From contig CAYONZ010000004.1 of the NCBI GenBank assembly GCA_964405465.1, positions 1 through 64,000 of the forward strand: a stretch of 64,000 nucleotides of DNA. Reading direction: 5' to 3'. Below, piece by piece: positions 42,842 through 52,260 of the stretch. The notes beneath the pieces were generated by a model. The model had not been told where the DNA came from and did no database searches. It was given only the letters and a program-made list of their open reading frames with translations. The first letter of the stretch is position 1. Each line of letters begins with the position of its first letter. This DNA comes from CAYONZ01 sp964405465 (GTDB lineage: Bacteria; Bdellovibrionota; Bdellovibrionia; Bdellovibrionales; JAMPXM01). A program made the translations under genes and the position numbers.

Positions 42842-44185
42842 CTATTTTTGTTTTTTAGGAAGCTGCACGACAAAACGCGTGCGCGCGTGGCGAAAGTCTA
42901 AGCGCAAAGTTCCATTGTGATGTGCGACGATTCCTTGGGCAAGCGCTAATCCGAGGCCTGTTCCTTTGTCAGCTGGTTTTGTGGTAAAAAATGGATCAAA
43001 GATTTTGCTTCGGTTTCGAATCGGAATTCCAAAACCACTGTCGGTCACCGCAAGATAAATTGAATCTTCGTCTTCAAAAAAATCAATCTCGATCCATTTC
43101 TCTTTAAGGTCTGCAATTGCGTCTATGGCATTATTGACCAGGATCATCACGACTTGTGAAATTTGCGTGCGATGAAACTCTGCACGCACTTTGGCATCAC
43201 TATTGGAAATTCGCAAATCAATGCCCTGGCGCTTACATCTCTCCTCAACAAAGGTCACTACCTCTGCTGCCACATCAAGTATCGAGCACGCCGAAGCATT
43301 TTGAATTTGTTCGGTTTTATGCAATGTCGACATGCTCTTCATGACATCCGCCACACGTTTAGTCGTGGATTCAATTTTTGTCGCAATTGACTTGAGTTCT
43401 GGAATTTCGATTTTATTCTCTTCAATAACGGATTGCAGTTCAAAAATTTTACCAAACAAAACCATCAAGGGGCCATTGACTTCATGGGCCACTCCCGCAG
43501 CAAGCTCTCCCATTGCTGTCATTTTCGCACGAGCGGCCATTTGCATTTCGCGCGCCTTGATCATTTCCATCTGTTGTTTTTTCTCAGTGATATCATCAGC
43601 AAAAAAAACAATTTTTCCAGAGTCGCGGCTCCCGTGGTCGTTTTTCTGAAAAGCGTAGCATCGCACCCAAAGCCAACGCAGTTCTCCCTCAGAGGTCACC
43701 ACCCGAAACTCTAGATTTGGATTTTCCCCTTTTGCTAGTGAGGTATGAAACTGGGAATTCGCATGATCCTTATCGTCGAGATGGGCATACGCAAGAAAGC
43801 TGTCGATACTTTCTGACTGTCCGAGAGCCACATCTGGTGGCAGTCCAAAAACTTGTTGAAAATTAGAACAGACGAAGGATGGTTTCTTTGCCAGTTGATC
43901 AAATATCCAAAAGCACTGGAATGGATTTTGTTCGAATTGCCGGTAAAAAATCGAAAGCTCTTGATCGGGGAGTCGTCTCGAATCTCCAATCTGTGCCATG
44001 TGCGAATTCGCTCCAGAAGCGCTCGACGCATTTGCAGGAGTGGGAGGCACCAGCGAGAGCTCGATGCCGCCATTTTGACCGATGCCGTGACCTACGCTGT
44101 GACCAACAGGTTCACTTGCGTTGTCAGCAGCCCCTGCTTCATGGGGCTCAGTCAGAACTGCTCTGAGTTTTTTTACTGCCGTCAT
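42842..44185 (-). CDS. PAS-domain sensor histidine kinase
   Basis: 447 residues if it starts at the ATG at 44185 (GGAG just upstream); a GTG at 44221 is also possible. No membrane span is evident, so it is likely cytoplasmic. The N-terminal 75 residues are low complexity (Gly/Ala/Ser/His). A PAS domain is at about 80-205 (FRVVTSEGELRWLWVRCYAF and FADDITEKKQQME). H-box GELAAGVAHEVNGPLMVLFG with the phospho-His near 240; N-box ILVNNAIDAI; DSGFGIP; DPFFTTKPADKGTGLGLAL. There is no response regulator beside it. Its 3' end is 12 nt from the serine protease stop. Confidence 0.9.
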   Translation of the reverse strand: MTAVKKLRAVLTEPHEAGAADNASEPVGHSVGHGIGQNGGIELSLVPPTPANASSASGANSHMAQIGDSRRLPDQELSIFYRQFEQNPFQCFWIFDQLAKKPSFVCSNFQQVFGLPPDVALGQSESIDSFLAYAHLDDKDHANSQFHTSLAKGENPNLEFRVVTSEGELRWLWVRCYAFQKNDHGSRDSGKIVFFADDITEKKQQMEMIKAREMQMAARAKMTAMGELAAGVAHEVNGPLMVLFGKIFELQSVIEENKIEIPELKSIATKIESTTKRVADVMKSMSTLHKTEQIQNASACSILDVAAEVVTFVEERCKRQGIDLRISNSDAKVRAEFHRTQISQVVMILVNNAIDAIADLKEKWIEIDFFEDEDSIYLAVTDSGFGIPIRNRSKIFDPFFTTKPADKGTGLGLALAQGIVAHHNGTLRLDFRHARTRFVVQLPKKQK

Positions 44186-44366
44186 AAGCTCCAAGCACTC
44201 GTTTTTCGAGAAACCCCTCACCTTGAGAGGATTCGCACTACGCTAAACTTATCGGAGTGTCGAAGTTTTACACAAGACTTAGAACCTTAATTTATGGTGA
44301 GAATTTCATGAAATCGGCACGAGGACTTGGCAATAGTGTTTCACTAAAAAACACTGTCTCATTTGT

Positions 44367-44382
44367 AAACGAAGTTTCGTTT
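44367..44382. promoter_or_regulatory. Perfect short palindrome upstream of the histidine kinase
   Basis: AAACGAA-GT-TTCGTTT, between a lipoprotein gene stop and the kinase start about 180 nt away. It could be an operator; weak evidence. Confidence 0.25.
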
Positions 44383-44426
44383 TGCTCTGGTACAATGAGC
44401 GCGAACTGTTTTAGCGCTCGTCTTGA

Positions 44427-45359
44427 CTATTCGCCCTCTTCAGAATTGACGCAGACCCAGTTCGATGAGGCTGAGCTGAGATCTTTGATGCCGGTTTCGT
44501 CTGCCGTCACCATTCCCTCTGTGGCAATTGCGGAGCCATTGATGTCTTCTTTGAGTGACCAGTAAAACTGCCCAACAGGCATCTTGCATTTACCTTTAAA
44601 TGTTACCGCGGCTTTGCTGTACACCTGAAGCACGCCTTGGCTTTTGGGCGAGCTATTCGAGGGAACATTGTTTTCGAATTTCAAATTAAATTGCGAGTCG
44701 GTCAGTGTGAAAATAAATGGAAAGCCGGCACCGGTTGATTTTTGGCCAAAGAAAACTCCGGAGTTAGAAAATTTAATATTTTCAAGTGGAGGCTGATTTT
44801 GATCATTCACATCAAAGAGATTTCCGGTGGCTGTGAACGTGACTTTTTGCGAAGCAAAATTCAACCCCACGGTATCCAAATAAATTTCGGAGTCATAGTG
44901 AAAATGCTTGGGAGTTTCGTTCGGCGCACCAAGATCTGTGTAGTAGCGCTCTGAATTGATGGTGACTTTCACTCGCTTCGAGGCGCGTTGATCGATAAAG
45001 CTCTGAGTGCCATAGAGGTCTTCACGGACGCGTTTGCCCGCAATAACTTGAACTTGGTGGCAATTGTAAATCACTTTCAGAAAACGAATGTCGCGGCGAA
45101 TTTGATAATCGACACAGCCTTTTTTGATATTCACTTGAGGACGATTGGCATTTAAATCGACAATGTCGCGCAGGGTTTGTAGATCTGAAAAGACACGCGC
45201 AAGATTCGTAAGTCGTTCAGTTTGAACGCGCGTCTCATAGCTCTTTTCGGTTTCCTTTGGGCTAGTGGATTCAGTTGCATCGTCCGAAGGCTTTGGCGGA
45301 CAAGCCTGTAGACCGAGCGTTAAAAGGATCAATAAACTGAGTTTTAAAATCTTTCCCAT
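44427..45359 (-). CDS. Lipoprotein of unknown function
   Basis: 310 residues. Typical lipoprotein signal MGKILKLSLLILLTLGLQAC with Cys at residue 20, followed by a Pro/Ser/Thr/Glu-rich linker. The mature part (about 45-310) is beta-rich with a few Cys (KKGCVDYQIRRD, IYNCHQVQV, KGKCKMP, NWVCVN). No family recognised. Its start is divergent from the heme operon. Confidence 0.7.
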   Translation of the reverse strand: MGKILKLSLLILLTLGLQACPPKPSDDATESTSPKETEKSYETRVQTERLTNLARVFSDLQTLRDIVDLNANRPQVNIKKGCVDYQIRRDIRFLKVIYNCHQVQVIAGKRVREDLYGTQSFIDQRASKRVKVTINSERYYTDLGAPNETPKHFHYDSEIYLDTVGLNFASQKVTFTATGNLFDVNDQNQPPLENIKFSNSGVFFGQKSTGAGFPFIFTLTDSQFNLKFENNVPSNSSPKSQGVLQVYSKAAVTFKGKCKMPVGQFYWSLKEDINGSAIATEGMVTADETGIKDLSSASSNWVCVNSEEGE

Positions 45360-45638
45360 CCTTCAACTCATATTCCAGCAGGTGCCGAAAGTCCAACTCT
45401 GGTATAAAAATAGAGTAATTCATCGGTGCGGGTGGCTAGAGGTGTTCTGTTTGGGGTGAAAAATAGACCTGGTCCCTCAAGCTGAGCCGATGACGATTTT
45501 GTATTTTATCGTGCAGACTATCCAGAGCAAAACTGTTGGATTTGAGCCAGTTGGGCCCGCATATATTGCATCTTGTTGAAAGCCAATTGATGACAAAACT
45601 GTGACACTTCCGCAGATCAAATCTTATATATTGAGTCT

Positions 45639-46526
45639 ATGTTTTCAGAGCTCATTTTATTGCATCGTAAAGGACAGCGCGATTTTGAACTTCGTGGGGG
45701 CGCCGCTTCTGTGTCGGCGGAGCTTTGGAGTTTTCGCACCTGCCTGAGAAAAATTTTAATCGTCAGCGAAAGTTCTCTTGCGAGTATTCAATTGGCAGAG
45801 GGCGACGAAGTTTTTCGTGGTGCTGATGCTTTCCGTTTTTGTCTTCAAGTGATTGCGGGTTTGCAGTCACCCCTCATTGGTGAAACCGAGGTGGCTGGTC
45901 AGTTTCGAACCGTCGTGCAGAATTTTGCCATTCCGCATGGCCCATGGGGCCACCAATTGAAACGGTTTTTTGCGGCCTTGTTTGAAGATGTAAAAAAAGT
46001 TCGACAGAAACATCTGACTGACCTCGGAAGCCAGTCTTATGGGAGCCTTTTGCGACGTGATCTCCGAGGCTGCAAACAGATTCACATTGTGGGTGCTGGT
46101 GGTTTTGTTAAAGACCTGATGCCCTGGCTAAACAAAGACGGCGCAAAAATCGTAGTACATGCTCGAAATGTTTTAAAGGCCCAACAAGCTCTCAGTGAGT
46201 TTACGCAGATTGAGTTTCAATCACTAGAGCAGCTTCAGTTGGGTGCTGGGGTTCTCTTGGTGGCAGCTCCACTGGCGGCGCAGGACTTAAGGTTTTCATC
46301 AGACTTTGATCTTTTGGTTGATTTGCGTGGCGATGCCCACTTAGATCAAGTGATGTTTGCAAAAAAGAGAATTGATTTGCAGGAGCTTTTGAGTCGAATT
46401 CAAGCCAATCAAGAATTTCTTGAAGGTAAAAAGCGTGATGCGCTTTGTGAAATCGAGATGATTGTTGAAGACCGAAGTCGGTCCATCGAGTACCGTCCGT
46501 TCGGATGGGAAGATGTATGCGCATAA
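45639..46526 (+). CDS. hemA: Divergent, shortened glutamyl-tRNA reductase
   Basis: 295 residues, against about 420 for typical HemA. The active-site region is recognisable but altered: RTCLRKILIV at 33-42 keeps the nucleophilic Cys (C35) and the following Arg of the usual TCNRxE motif, but the Asn is Leu. GLQSPLIGETEVAGQF (about 84-99) matches the family's GLDSMVLGEPQILGQ. IHIVGAGGFVKDLM (about 149) is the NADPH strand-turn. The protein stops after the nucleotide-binding domain, so the C-terminal dimerisation domain is missing. HemA reduces Glu-tRNA to glutamate-1-semialdehyde, which HemL (48277) uses. It opens the heme cluster and overlaps hemC by 10 nt. No good ribosome site is seen. Confidence 0.75.
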   Translation: MFSELILLHRKGQRDFELRGGAASVSAELWSFRTCLRKILIVSESSLASIQLAEGDEVFRGADAFRFCLQVIAGLQSPLIGETEVAGQFRTVVQNFAIPHGPWGHQLKRFFAALFEDVKKVRQKHLTDLGSQSYGSLLRRDLRGCKQIHIVGAGGFVKDLMPWLNKDGAKIVVHARNVLKAQQALSEFTQIEFQSLEQLQLGAGVLLVAAPLAAQDLRFSSDFDLLVDLRGDAHLDQVMFAKKRIDLQELLSRIQANQEFLEGKKRDALCEIEMIVEDRSRSIEYRPFGWEDVCA

Positions 46527-48199
46527 AAATTGGAAGTCGAAGTAGCGATCTTGCCAGGCTACAAGCTCAGACTGTGGCTGGAGAAATCAAAAAAAAATAT
46601 CCCGAGATAGAAATTGAATTCGATTTCAAGGTGTCTTTGGGTGATAAAAACCTGAACGATCCGTTGTGGAAGATGCCAGAAAAAGGTGTCTTTACTGAAG
46701 ACTTCGTTGCTGATCTGTTAAATGGTAATGTTGATCTCGTTGTTCACTCTTGGAAAGACTTGCCGACAGAGCCTCGTATTCGAACTGAAATCGTGGGGAC
46801 TCTTCATCGCGAAGATGTACGCGATCTGTTCTTGTTTCGGCGTGATCGAATGTCTCAGGTTCAAAATACCAAGACTTTGCGTGTGCTGACATCCTCGCCA
46901 CGAAGAAGTTATAATTTACAGAATTTTTTTATTGAGTGTTTTCCTGGAGCGCTTGCAAAAGTCGAGTTTGAATCTGTTCGTGGCAATATTCCCACGCGAA
47001 TGGAAAAATTATTAAATCAAGATGTGGATGGTTTGATTGTGGCAAAGGCTGCTTTGGACCGATTGCTTTCATCGACGACGGATGAATACCGCGAAGTTCG
47101 AAACCGAATGCGTGAGGTCTTGAATCAATGTCATTTTATGGTTTTACCTCTGTCGGTTAACCCAGCTGCTGCGGCCCAAGGAGCACTGGCTATCGAGATA
47201 CGAAGTGATCGCGAAGATGTGCGAGAGATTTTATCGCCAATTATTCAGGTCGACGTGATGAGGCAAGTGGACGCCGAGCGCTCGATTTTGCGAGGTTATG
47301 GTGGCGGCTGTCATCAAAAGATTGGTGTCACGCGCTTATCGCGTCCTTATGGTGAGCTTTTGTTTTTGAAAGGTCTGACTGATTCAGGTGAAGTTTTGAA
47401 TCGAGTGGAGCTTTTGCCTGAGACTGGCGAAGCGCAGCTGAATTCTATGCCGATCGGCGCATCCAAAAACTCAATGGCTGCACCAACTCATATGGTGGCT
47501 CCCAAAAAAATGGACGATGTTTGGCCTCAGCAAATTGTGGACAATCTTTTTTTTACCAGGGAAGTTTGTGAATTCGATCGTGAAAAGTTGCGAAGTGCCA
47601 AGTTTATTTGGGTGGCCCGAGACAATGCTTGGCCTGCGGGATTTGTAGTTCCGGCGATGAGGTCTCCTGACGGTGAAACGGGCCTACAAGCAACGACTCA
47701 GCCAAGGAACTTGCCAACCAGTCTGACAGCTCAGGCGGAGCTGTCTCCAGTTGTTTGGGCTTCGGGCTTGAAGACATGGCAAAAGTTGGCTGCACGCGGA
47801 GTTTGGGTGTCTGGCTCAAGTGAAGGCCTAGGTGAGAGTGAAGAGGCTCGACTTGAAGTTTTAGTTCCTGACTTCAGAAATGAGTGGCTCAAGTTAAGTC
47901 ACACTGATGGTGTGGAGCGCCCAGGATTTGAAATGCTTGGAACTTATCGGCTGCAAAAAAGACCTTTGCCTAAAGAAATGCTTTTGAATTTACGTCATTG
48001 TACCCATTTTTTCTGGATGTCGGGGTCTTCATTTTTACGCGCGATTGAACTCTATCCAGAAATTAGGGGCAAGTGGCATTTTTGTGGCCCTGGTCACACG
48101 GCTGAAATGATTGCTCAGCATTTAGATAACAAAGATAGACTACAGATCGAGTTGAGTTATTCAGCGTGGCTTGAAAAGATGAAGGCTTGCTGTCAGTAG
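46517..48199 (+). CDS. hemC: Porphobilinogen deaminase fused to a uroporphyrinogen-III synthase-like domain
   Basis: 560 residues; HemC alone is about 310. The ATG at 46517 follows GGGAAG. Residues 1-310 are porphobilinogen deaminase: MRIKIGSRSSDLARLQA, HSWKDLPTEP (usual HSLKDxP), SSPRRSYNL, SVRGNIPTRM, and the cofactor-carrying Cys C265 in GYGGGCHQKIG. After a linker, residues about 335-560 have a weakly preserved HemD pattern: PVVWASGLKTWQKLAARG, FFWMSGSSFLRAIELYP and WHFCGPGHTAEMIAQH, the last resembling the GPxTAxAL strand of HemD. It would convert porphobilinogen to hydroxymethylbilane and then to uroporphyrinogen III. No separate hemD is seen in the cluster. Confidence 0.85.
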   Translation: MRIKIGSRSSDLARLQAQTVAGEIKKKYPEIEIEFDFKVSLGDKNLNDPLWKMPEKGVFTEDFVADLLNGNVDLVVHSWKDLPTEPRIRTEIVGTLHREDVRDLFLFRRDRMSQVQNTKTLRVLTSSPRRSYNLQNFFIECFPGALAKVEFESVRGNIPTRMEKLLNQDVDGLIVAKAALDRLLSSTTDEYREVRNRMREVLNQCHFMVLPLSVNPAAAAQGALAIEIRSDREDVREILSPIIQVDVMRQVDAERSILRGYGGGCHQKIGVTRLSRPYGELLFLKGLTDSGEVLNRVELLPETGEAQLNSMPIGASKNSMAAPTHMVAPKKMDDVWPQQIVDNLFFTREVCEFDREKLRSAKFIWVARDNAWPAGFVVPAMRSPDGETGLQATTQPRNLPTSLTAQAELSPVVWASGLKTWQKLAARGVWVSGSSEGLGESEEARLEVLVPDFRNEWLKLSHTDGVERPGFEMLGTYRLQKRPLPKEMLLNLRHCTHFFWMSGSSFLRAIELYPEIRGKWHFCGPGHTAEMIAQHLDNKDRLQIELSYSAWLEKMKACCQ

Positions 48200-48276
48200 T
48201 CTCGATAAACAGATTTTAATAAGATCGATCAAGATGCATCGCTAACCCGTGCAAGTTTCGTAAAAAAGGAAAAATC

Positions 48277-49578
48277 ATGAATTCAACAGAGTTGTTCAAT
48301 AGATCATTGAAGGTTGCTCCTGGCGGAGTGCATAGCCCTGTGCGAGCCTTTAAAAGTGTCGGCGGCACTCCCGTATTTTTTAAAAGTGCCAATGGTGCTT
48401 ATCTAGAGTCGGTTGAGGGGCAGAGTTATATCGATTTTTGTCAGAGTTTTGGACCGCTGATTTTAGGGCATCGAGATTCTGATGTGGCCAAGATTGTTCA
48501 CGAGACCATCGATATGGCTTGGAGTTTTGGTGCCTGCGAACCATATTCTCTAGAACTTGCAGAGTGGATCACTTCGCGAATAAAGTGGGCTGAGAAGGTT
48601 CGATTTGTGAGCTCTGGAACTGAGGCTGTTATGAGTGCACTGCGGGTGGCACGTGCCTATACAAAACGAAACAAAGTTCTCAAGTTTGATGGATGTTATC
48701 ATGGACACTTCGACTCGTTATTAGTTAAGGCTGGTAGTGGTCTCGCCGGAGAAACGGCGAGTGACAGTGCTGGAGTTTCAGAGGCTTTTGCCCGTGAGAC
48801 TTTGATTGCACCACTTGGGGATCTCAATGCTGTCGAAGACATTTTTCGTGATCATCCTGAGCAAATTGCCGCTGTGATCATCGAGCCGCTTCCTGCTAAT
48901 TATGGATTGCTGGAACAGACCCCTGAGTTTTTAAAAGATTTAACTGCATTGGCAAGACGTCATGGTGCCTTGATGATTTTTGATGAGGTCATCTCAGGAT
49001 TTAGAGTGGCCCTCGGTGGAATGGCGGAGCTGACCGGAATCGAGCCAGACTTGGTGACTTATGGAAAAGTGATTGGCGGAGGGTTTCCAGTTGGTTGTTA
49101 CGGTGGGCGACGGGAAATCATGGATCTCGTTGCGCCGAATGGACCAGTTTACCAGGCCGGAACCTTGAGTGCCAATCCGGTTGGAATGCGAGCGGGACTT
49201 GCAACTTTGCAGAAAGTAGAACGCGAAGGTGTGTATGCCAGTCTTGATTATCGAACACGAAAATTTGCTCACCAGCTGGAGGAGGGTTTGAATTCAGTTG
49301 GACAAAATGTGAGTGTGGCTCAAGTAGGTTCGATTTTTTGGATCCATCAAAAAACCGAAGGAAAAGTTCGAAAACTTGCGGATATTCCGGCTGGGCATGC
49401 TGAGCGATTTAAAAAACTATTTCATGCTTGCTTGCAAGAAAATGTGTATATGGCTCCGAGTGGTTACGAGGTTGGGTTTTTGGGAAATGCTCACTCCACA
49501 GAAATTCTTGATGAAGCTTTACGTAGAATTTTACGGGCAGCAAAAAAACTGCAAACGCAGAATTTGGACAAGGCCTAA
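48277..49578 (+). CDS. hemL: Glutamate-1-semialdehyde 2,1-aminomutase
   Basis: 433 residues, full length. SLKVAPGGVHSPVRAFKSVG at the start is the family signature; VRFVSSGTEAVMSALRVARA and KFDGCYHGHFDSLLVKAGSG hold cofactor contacts; IFDEVISGFRVALGG gives the Asp for the PLP ring nitrogen; the Schiff-base Lys is K264 in TYGKVIGGGFPVG. It converts glutamate-1-semialdehyde to 5-aminolevulinate in the C5 pathway, using the product of HemA. It lies 77 nt after hemC/D, with AAAGGA before the ATG. Confidence 0.97.
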   Translation: MNSTELFNRSLKVAPGGVHSPVRAFKSVGGTPVFFKSANGAYLESVEGQSYIDFCQSFGPLILGHRDSDVAKIVHETIDMAWSFGACEPYSLELAEWITSRIKWAEKVRFVSSGTEAVMSALRVARAYTKRNKVLKFDGCYHGHFDSLLVKAGSGLAGETASDSAGVSEAFARETLIAPLGDLNAVEDIFRDHPEQIAAVIIEPLPANYGLLEQTPEFLKDLTALARRHGALMIFDEVISGFRVALGGMAELTGIEPDLVTYGKVIGGGFPVGCYGGRREIMDLVAPNGPVYQAGTLSANPVGMRAGLATLQKVEREGVYASLDYRTRKFAHQLEEGLNSVGQNVSVAQVGSIFWIHQKTEGKVRKLADIPAGHAERFKKLFHACLQENVYMAPSGYEVGFLGNAHSTEILDEALRRILRAAKKLQTQNLDKA

Positions 49579-50511
49579 TTGAAAATGGAGAAGCTGAGTG
49601 TAACAAACAAATCATCAAGTAAGATCCCGCGTTTTTCATTCAAACTAGCACTGACATTGCTTTGGCTCAGTTTGACTATGGGACTTGCTGGCTGGTGGTT
49701 GGTCTTTGGACTTCGGCAAATCGACAAAATAGCCACTTTGAATTTGCAGGAATCAGATAAAATGATTCGCCAACATCATATGATCATGCTTGAGGGTGGC
49801 GTGCTTTTTTTGCTTCTCCTGTTGGGAGGCTTGGCACTTTTTTATTACATTTATGTGGAGATGCAGCGTTCTCTTGAAAAACAAAATTTCTTTTCGGCAT
49901 TTAGTCACGACCTTAAAACCTCTCTGGCAGCATTACGTTTGCAGGCTGAAGCGATCGAAGAAGATCTTGCTGGTAAGGTTGAAAGTAAGTCGCTCAAAAG
50001 ACTTTTAAAGGATACCGTTCGCTTGGAACTTCAATTAGAGAACTCTCTTTTTATTGGCAACGATCAAACTGGAGCCTTGTTTTTAGAAAAAAGATCGCTT
50101 ACGAAAATCGCTGAGGGATTGAGCTATCATTGGCCAGAAATGGTTTTTGAAGTTGGTCGAGATGCAGAACTTGAAATGGATCGGCGAGCGAGTGAAAGCA
50201 TTTTTAAAAATCTTGTGCAAAATGCCCTGGTGCATGGCAAGGCCTCAAGGGTTTCATTGTCAGCCGAACAGGCAGAAGAAGGTCGAGTTCTTGTCACGGT
50301 TCATGACAATGGCCACGGTTTCCAGGGTGAATATTCCCAATTGACCAAGCCTTTCACCCGGCACGCGAAAACCAGTGGGACAGGTTTGGGACTCTATATT
50401 GCGAAGTCATTGTGTGCACGTCACAAGGGTCGCCTGGAGTTTGTGAGTACATCCCAGGGTTTTGCTATTAAGATGGATTTGCCCGGACGTCTTTTAGGCG
50501 GTGGGCGATGA
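49579..50511 (+). CDS. Membrane sensor histidine kinase within the heme operon
   Basis: 310 residues. TTG at 49579 has AAGG 5 nt upstream; an ATG at 49585 is an alternative. The hemL stop directly precedes it. Two spans at about 22-44 and 72-92 enclose a very short outside loop (about 28 residues), so sensing is probably within or near the membrane. H-box FSAFSHDLKTSLAALRLQAE with H110; N-box KNLVQNALVHG; VHDNGHGF; TSGTGLGLYIAK. All kinase motifs are intact. Its partner is the next gene (ATGA overlap). Sitting between hemL and hemE, it may report heme, porphyrin or redox state. Confidence 0.92.
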   Translation: MKMEKLSVTNKSSSKIPRFSFKLALTLLWLSLTMGLAGWWLVFGLRQIDKIATLNLQESDKMIRQHHMIMLEGGVLFLLLLLGGLALFYYIYVEMQRSLEKQNFFSAFSHDLKTSLAALRLQAEAIEEDLAGKVESKSLKRLLKDTVRLELQLENSLFIGNDQTGALFLEKRSLTKIAEGLSYHWPEMVFEVGRDAELEMDRRASESIFKNLVQNALVHGKASRVSLSAEQAEEGRVLVTVHDNGHGFQGEYSQLTKPFTRHAKTSGTGLGLYIAKSLCARHKGRLEFVSTSQGFAIKMDLPGRLLGGGR

Positions 50512-51173
50512 ATAGAGTTTTAGTTGTTGAAGATGATGTTTCCCTTGGAGAAATTTTAGTTGAACGATTGTCTCGAGAGTTTGTCGTTGATTGGGCTAAG
50601 ACTCTGCAAGAGGCAGCCACGTATTTTGCAAATTGCGACTATCAGATTGTTCTTTTGGATGTCACTCTCCCTGATGGAACTGGTTTTGAGTTCGCGACTT
50701 CGACAGTGAAACCGAAAGGTGTACCATTTATTTTTATGACAGCGTTGAATTCGGCCGAGCATCGGCTTGAAGGCTATGAAATTGGCGCTGAAGAGTATAT
50801 TCCAAAACCATTTCATCTCAAGGAATTGATGCTTCGAGTTCGGCATGTTCTCGAAAACCATGCGCCAAAAGCAGAACTGCTGGTGGGAGATCGGGTGATC
50901 GATTTTCTTAAGCAAGCGGTTCGATTTTCAGATGGGCGAGAGGAGTTTTTACAGGCTCGAGATTTTCACCTACTAAAACTTTTGGTGGAAAATTCGCCGC
51001 GGGTGATGAGTCGGGATGAGATTTTAGATTTGATTTGGGGGGAAGACAAGTTTCCGTCCCATCGAACTGTAGACAACGCAATTGTACGGCTTCGACAAGT
51101 GTTAGGCGATGATGGTGGACAATTGATACGGTCTGTTCGTGGGGTCGGATACCAATGGGTTTTAGGTTCATGA
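50508..51173 (+). CDS. OmpR/PhoB-family response regulator within the heme operon
   Basis: 221 residues. Receiver domain 1-115: VVEDD acidic pocket, phospho-acceptor D51 in VLLDVTLPDG, Thr in MTALN, Lys K100 in YIPKPF. Winged-helix output about 125-221: LLKLLVENSPRVMSRDEILD, HRTVDNAIVRLRQVL (recognition helix region) and IRSVRGVGYQWV, the typical OmpR-family ending. It should bind DNA as a dimer. Its start overlaps the kinase stop as ATGA. Probable targets are heme genes or respiration genes, by position only. Confidence 0.93.
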   Translation: MNRVLVVEDDVSLGEILVERLSREFVVDWAKTLQEAATYFANCDYQIVLLDVTLPDGTGFEFATSTVKPKGVPFIFMTALNSAEHRLEGYEIGAEEYIPKPFHLKELMLRVRHVLENHAPKAELLVGDRVIDFLKQAVRFSDGREEFLQARDFHLLKLLVENSPRVMSRDEILDLIWGEDKFPSHRTVDNAIVRLRQVLGDDGGQLIRSVRGVGYQWVLGS

Positions 51174-51234
51174 ATGAATGAGTTATGGTTTCGGTCAATT
51201 CACGTTTTATCTATTTTTACAGTTGAGGTAAATT

Positions 51235-52260
51235 ATGGCGAATATTAAATTTCAAAATGCTCTGAAGAGAATTCCGCAAAAAGTGCCACCGATTTGGTTT
51301 ATGCGCCAAGCGGGACGGTATCATTCTCATTATCAAAAAATTCGTGCGCAACATTCATTTATTGAAATGTGTAAAGATGCCGAACTTGCAGCTGAAGTGG
51401 CAATGGGGCCGATTTTAGATTTTGATTTTGATGTTGCCATTTTGTTTAGTGATCTGTTGTTTCCACTTGAAGCGATGGGCATGGGATTGAGTTATGAACC
51501 AGCCCCAACCTTGGGGTGGCATCTGAATTCTGAAACAATCAAAAATCTTCGACCAGTTTCAGAGTCTTTGAGTGGTGTTGAGTTTCAGAAAAAAGCAGTG
51601 ATGCGAACTCGTGAGAGATTGCCGCAAACCAAAAGTTTGATTGGCTTTGTGGGCGGACCCTGGACCCTTTTTGCCTATGCCGTCGAAGGGGCTCATAAAG
51701 GTGGGCTCGAAATCACCAAACAAAATGTGTCGCTCTATCCAAAGTTTTGTGAAGTCTTATTGCCACTTTTAAAAGCCAATATTCAATTGCAGCTGGATGC
51801 CGGGTGTGAAGTCGTGATGATCTTTGACACGGCAGCAGGTGAAGCTTCTCCTCGCTTTTATCAGGAGGTTGTCGTGCCTGAACTCGAAAAATTGATGGTC
51901 GAGTTTAAAGGGCGATTGGGCTATTATGCTAAGGGGGTGCAGCCAGCACATTTGAAGCATAAAATTTTTCAAGAGGGTCATCAGTGGGCAGGACTGGGAT
52001 ATGATCACCGATGGAATTTAAGCGAGATCTTGTTGCAGACTAAGACTGGTTTTGTTCAAGGAAATTTTGATCAGGCGTTATTGTTTCTGCCCGAAAATGA
52101 TTTTGCTGTTTGGGTGCAGAAGTATCTTGAACCTCTTCGTCAACTTTCAATTGAAGAACGTTGTGGATGGGTCAGCGGTCTTGGGCATGGTGTATTACCG
52201 AAAACTCCTGAAAAGAATGTGCGAAAATTGATTCAATCCATTCGTGAGGTATTGGCATGA
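51235..52260 (+). CDS. hemE: Uroporphyrinogen decarboxylase
   Basis: 341 residues, full length, GAGGTAA before the ATG. IWFMRQAGRYHSHY near 21-34 is the family signature with substrate-binding Arg; VAILFSDLLFPLEAMGMG (catalytic Asp region), GFVGGPWTLFAYAVEG, and a conserved His in GLGHGVL near the C-terminus. It removes the four acetate carboxyls of uroporphyrinogen III to give coproporphyrinogen III. Its stop overlaps the hemN start (ATGA). Confidence 0.97.
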   Translation: MANIKFQNALKRIPQKVPPIWFMRQAGRYHSHYQKIRAQHSFIEMCKDAELAAEVAMGPILDFDFDVAILFSDLLFPLEAMGMGLSYEPAPTLGWHLNSETIKNLRPVSESLSGVEFQKKAVMRTRERLPQTKSLIGFVGGPWTLFAYAVEGAHKGGLEITKQNVSLYPKFCEVLLPLLKANIQLQLDAGCEVVMIFDTAAGEASPRFYQEVVVPELEKLMVEFKGRLGYYAKGVQPAHLKHKIFQEGHQWAGLGYDHRWNLSEILLQTKTGFVQGNFDQALLFLPENDFAVWVQKYLEPLRQLSIEERCGWVSGLGHGVLPKTPEKNVRKLIQSIREVLA

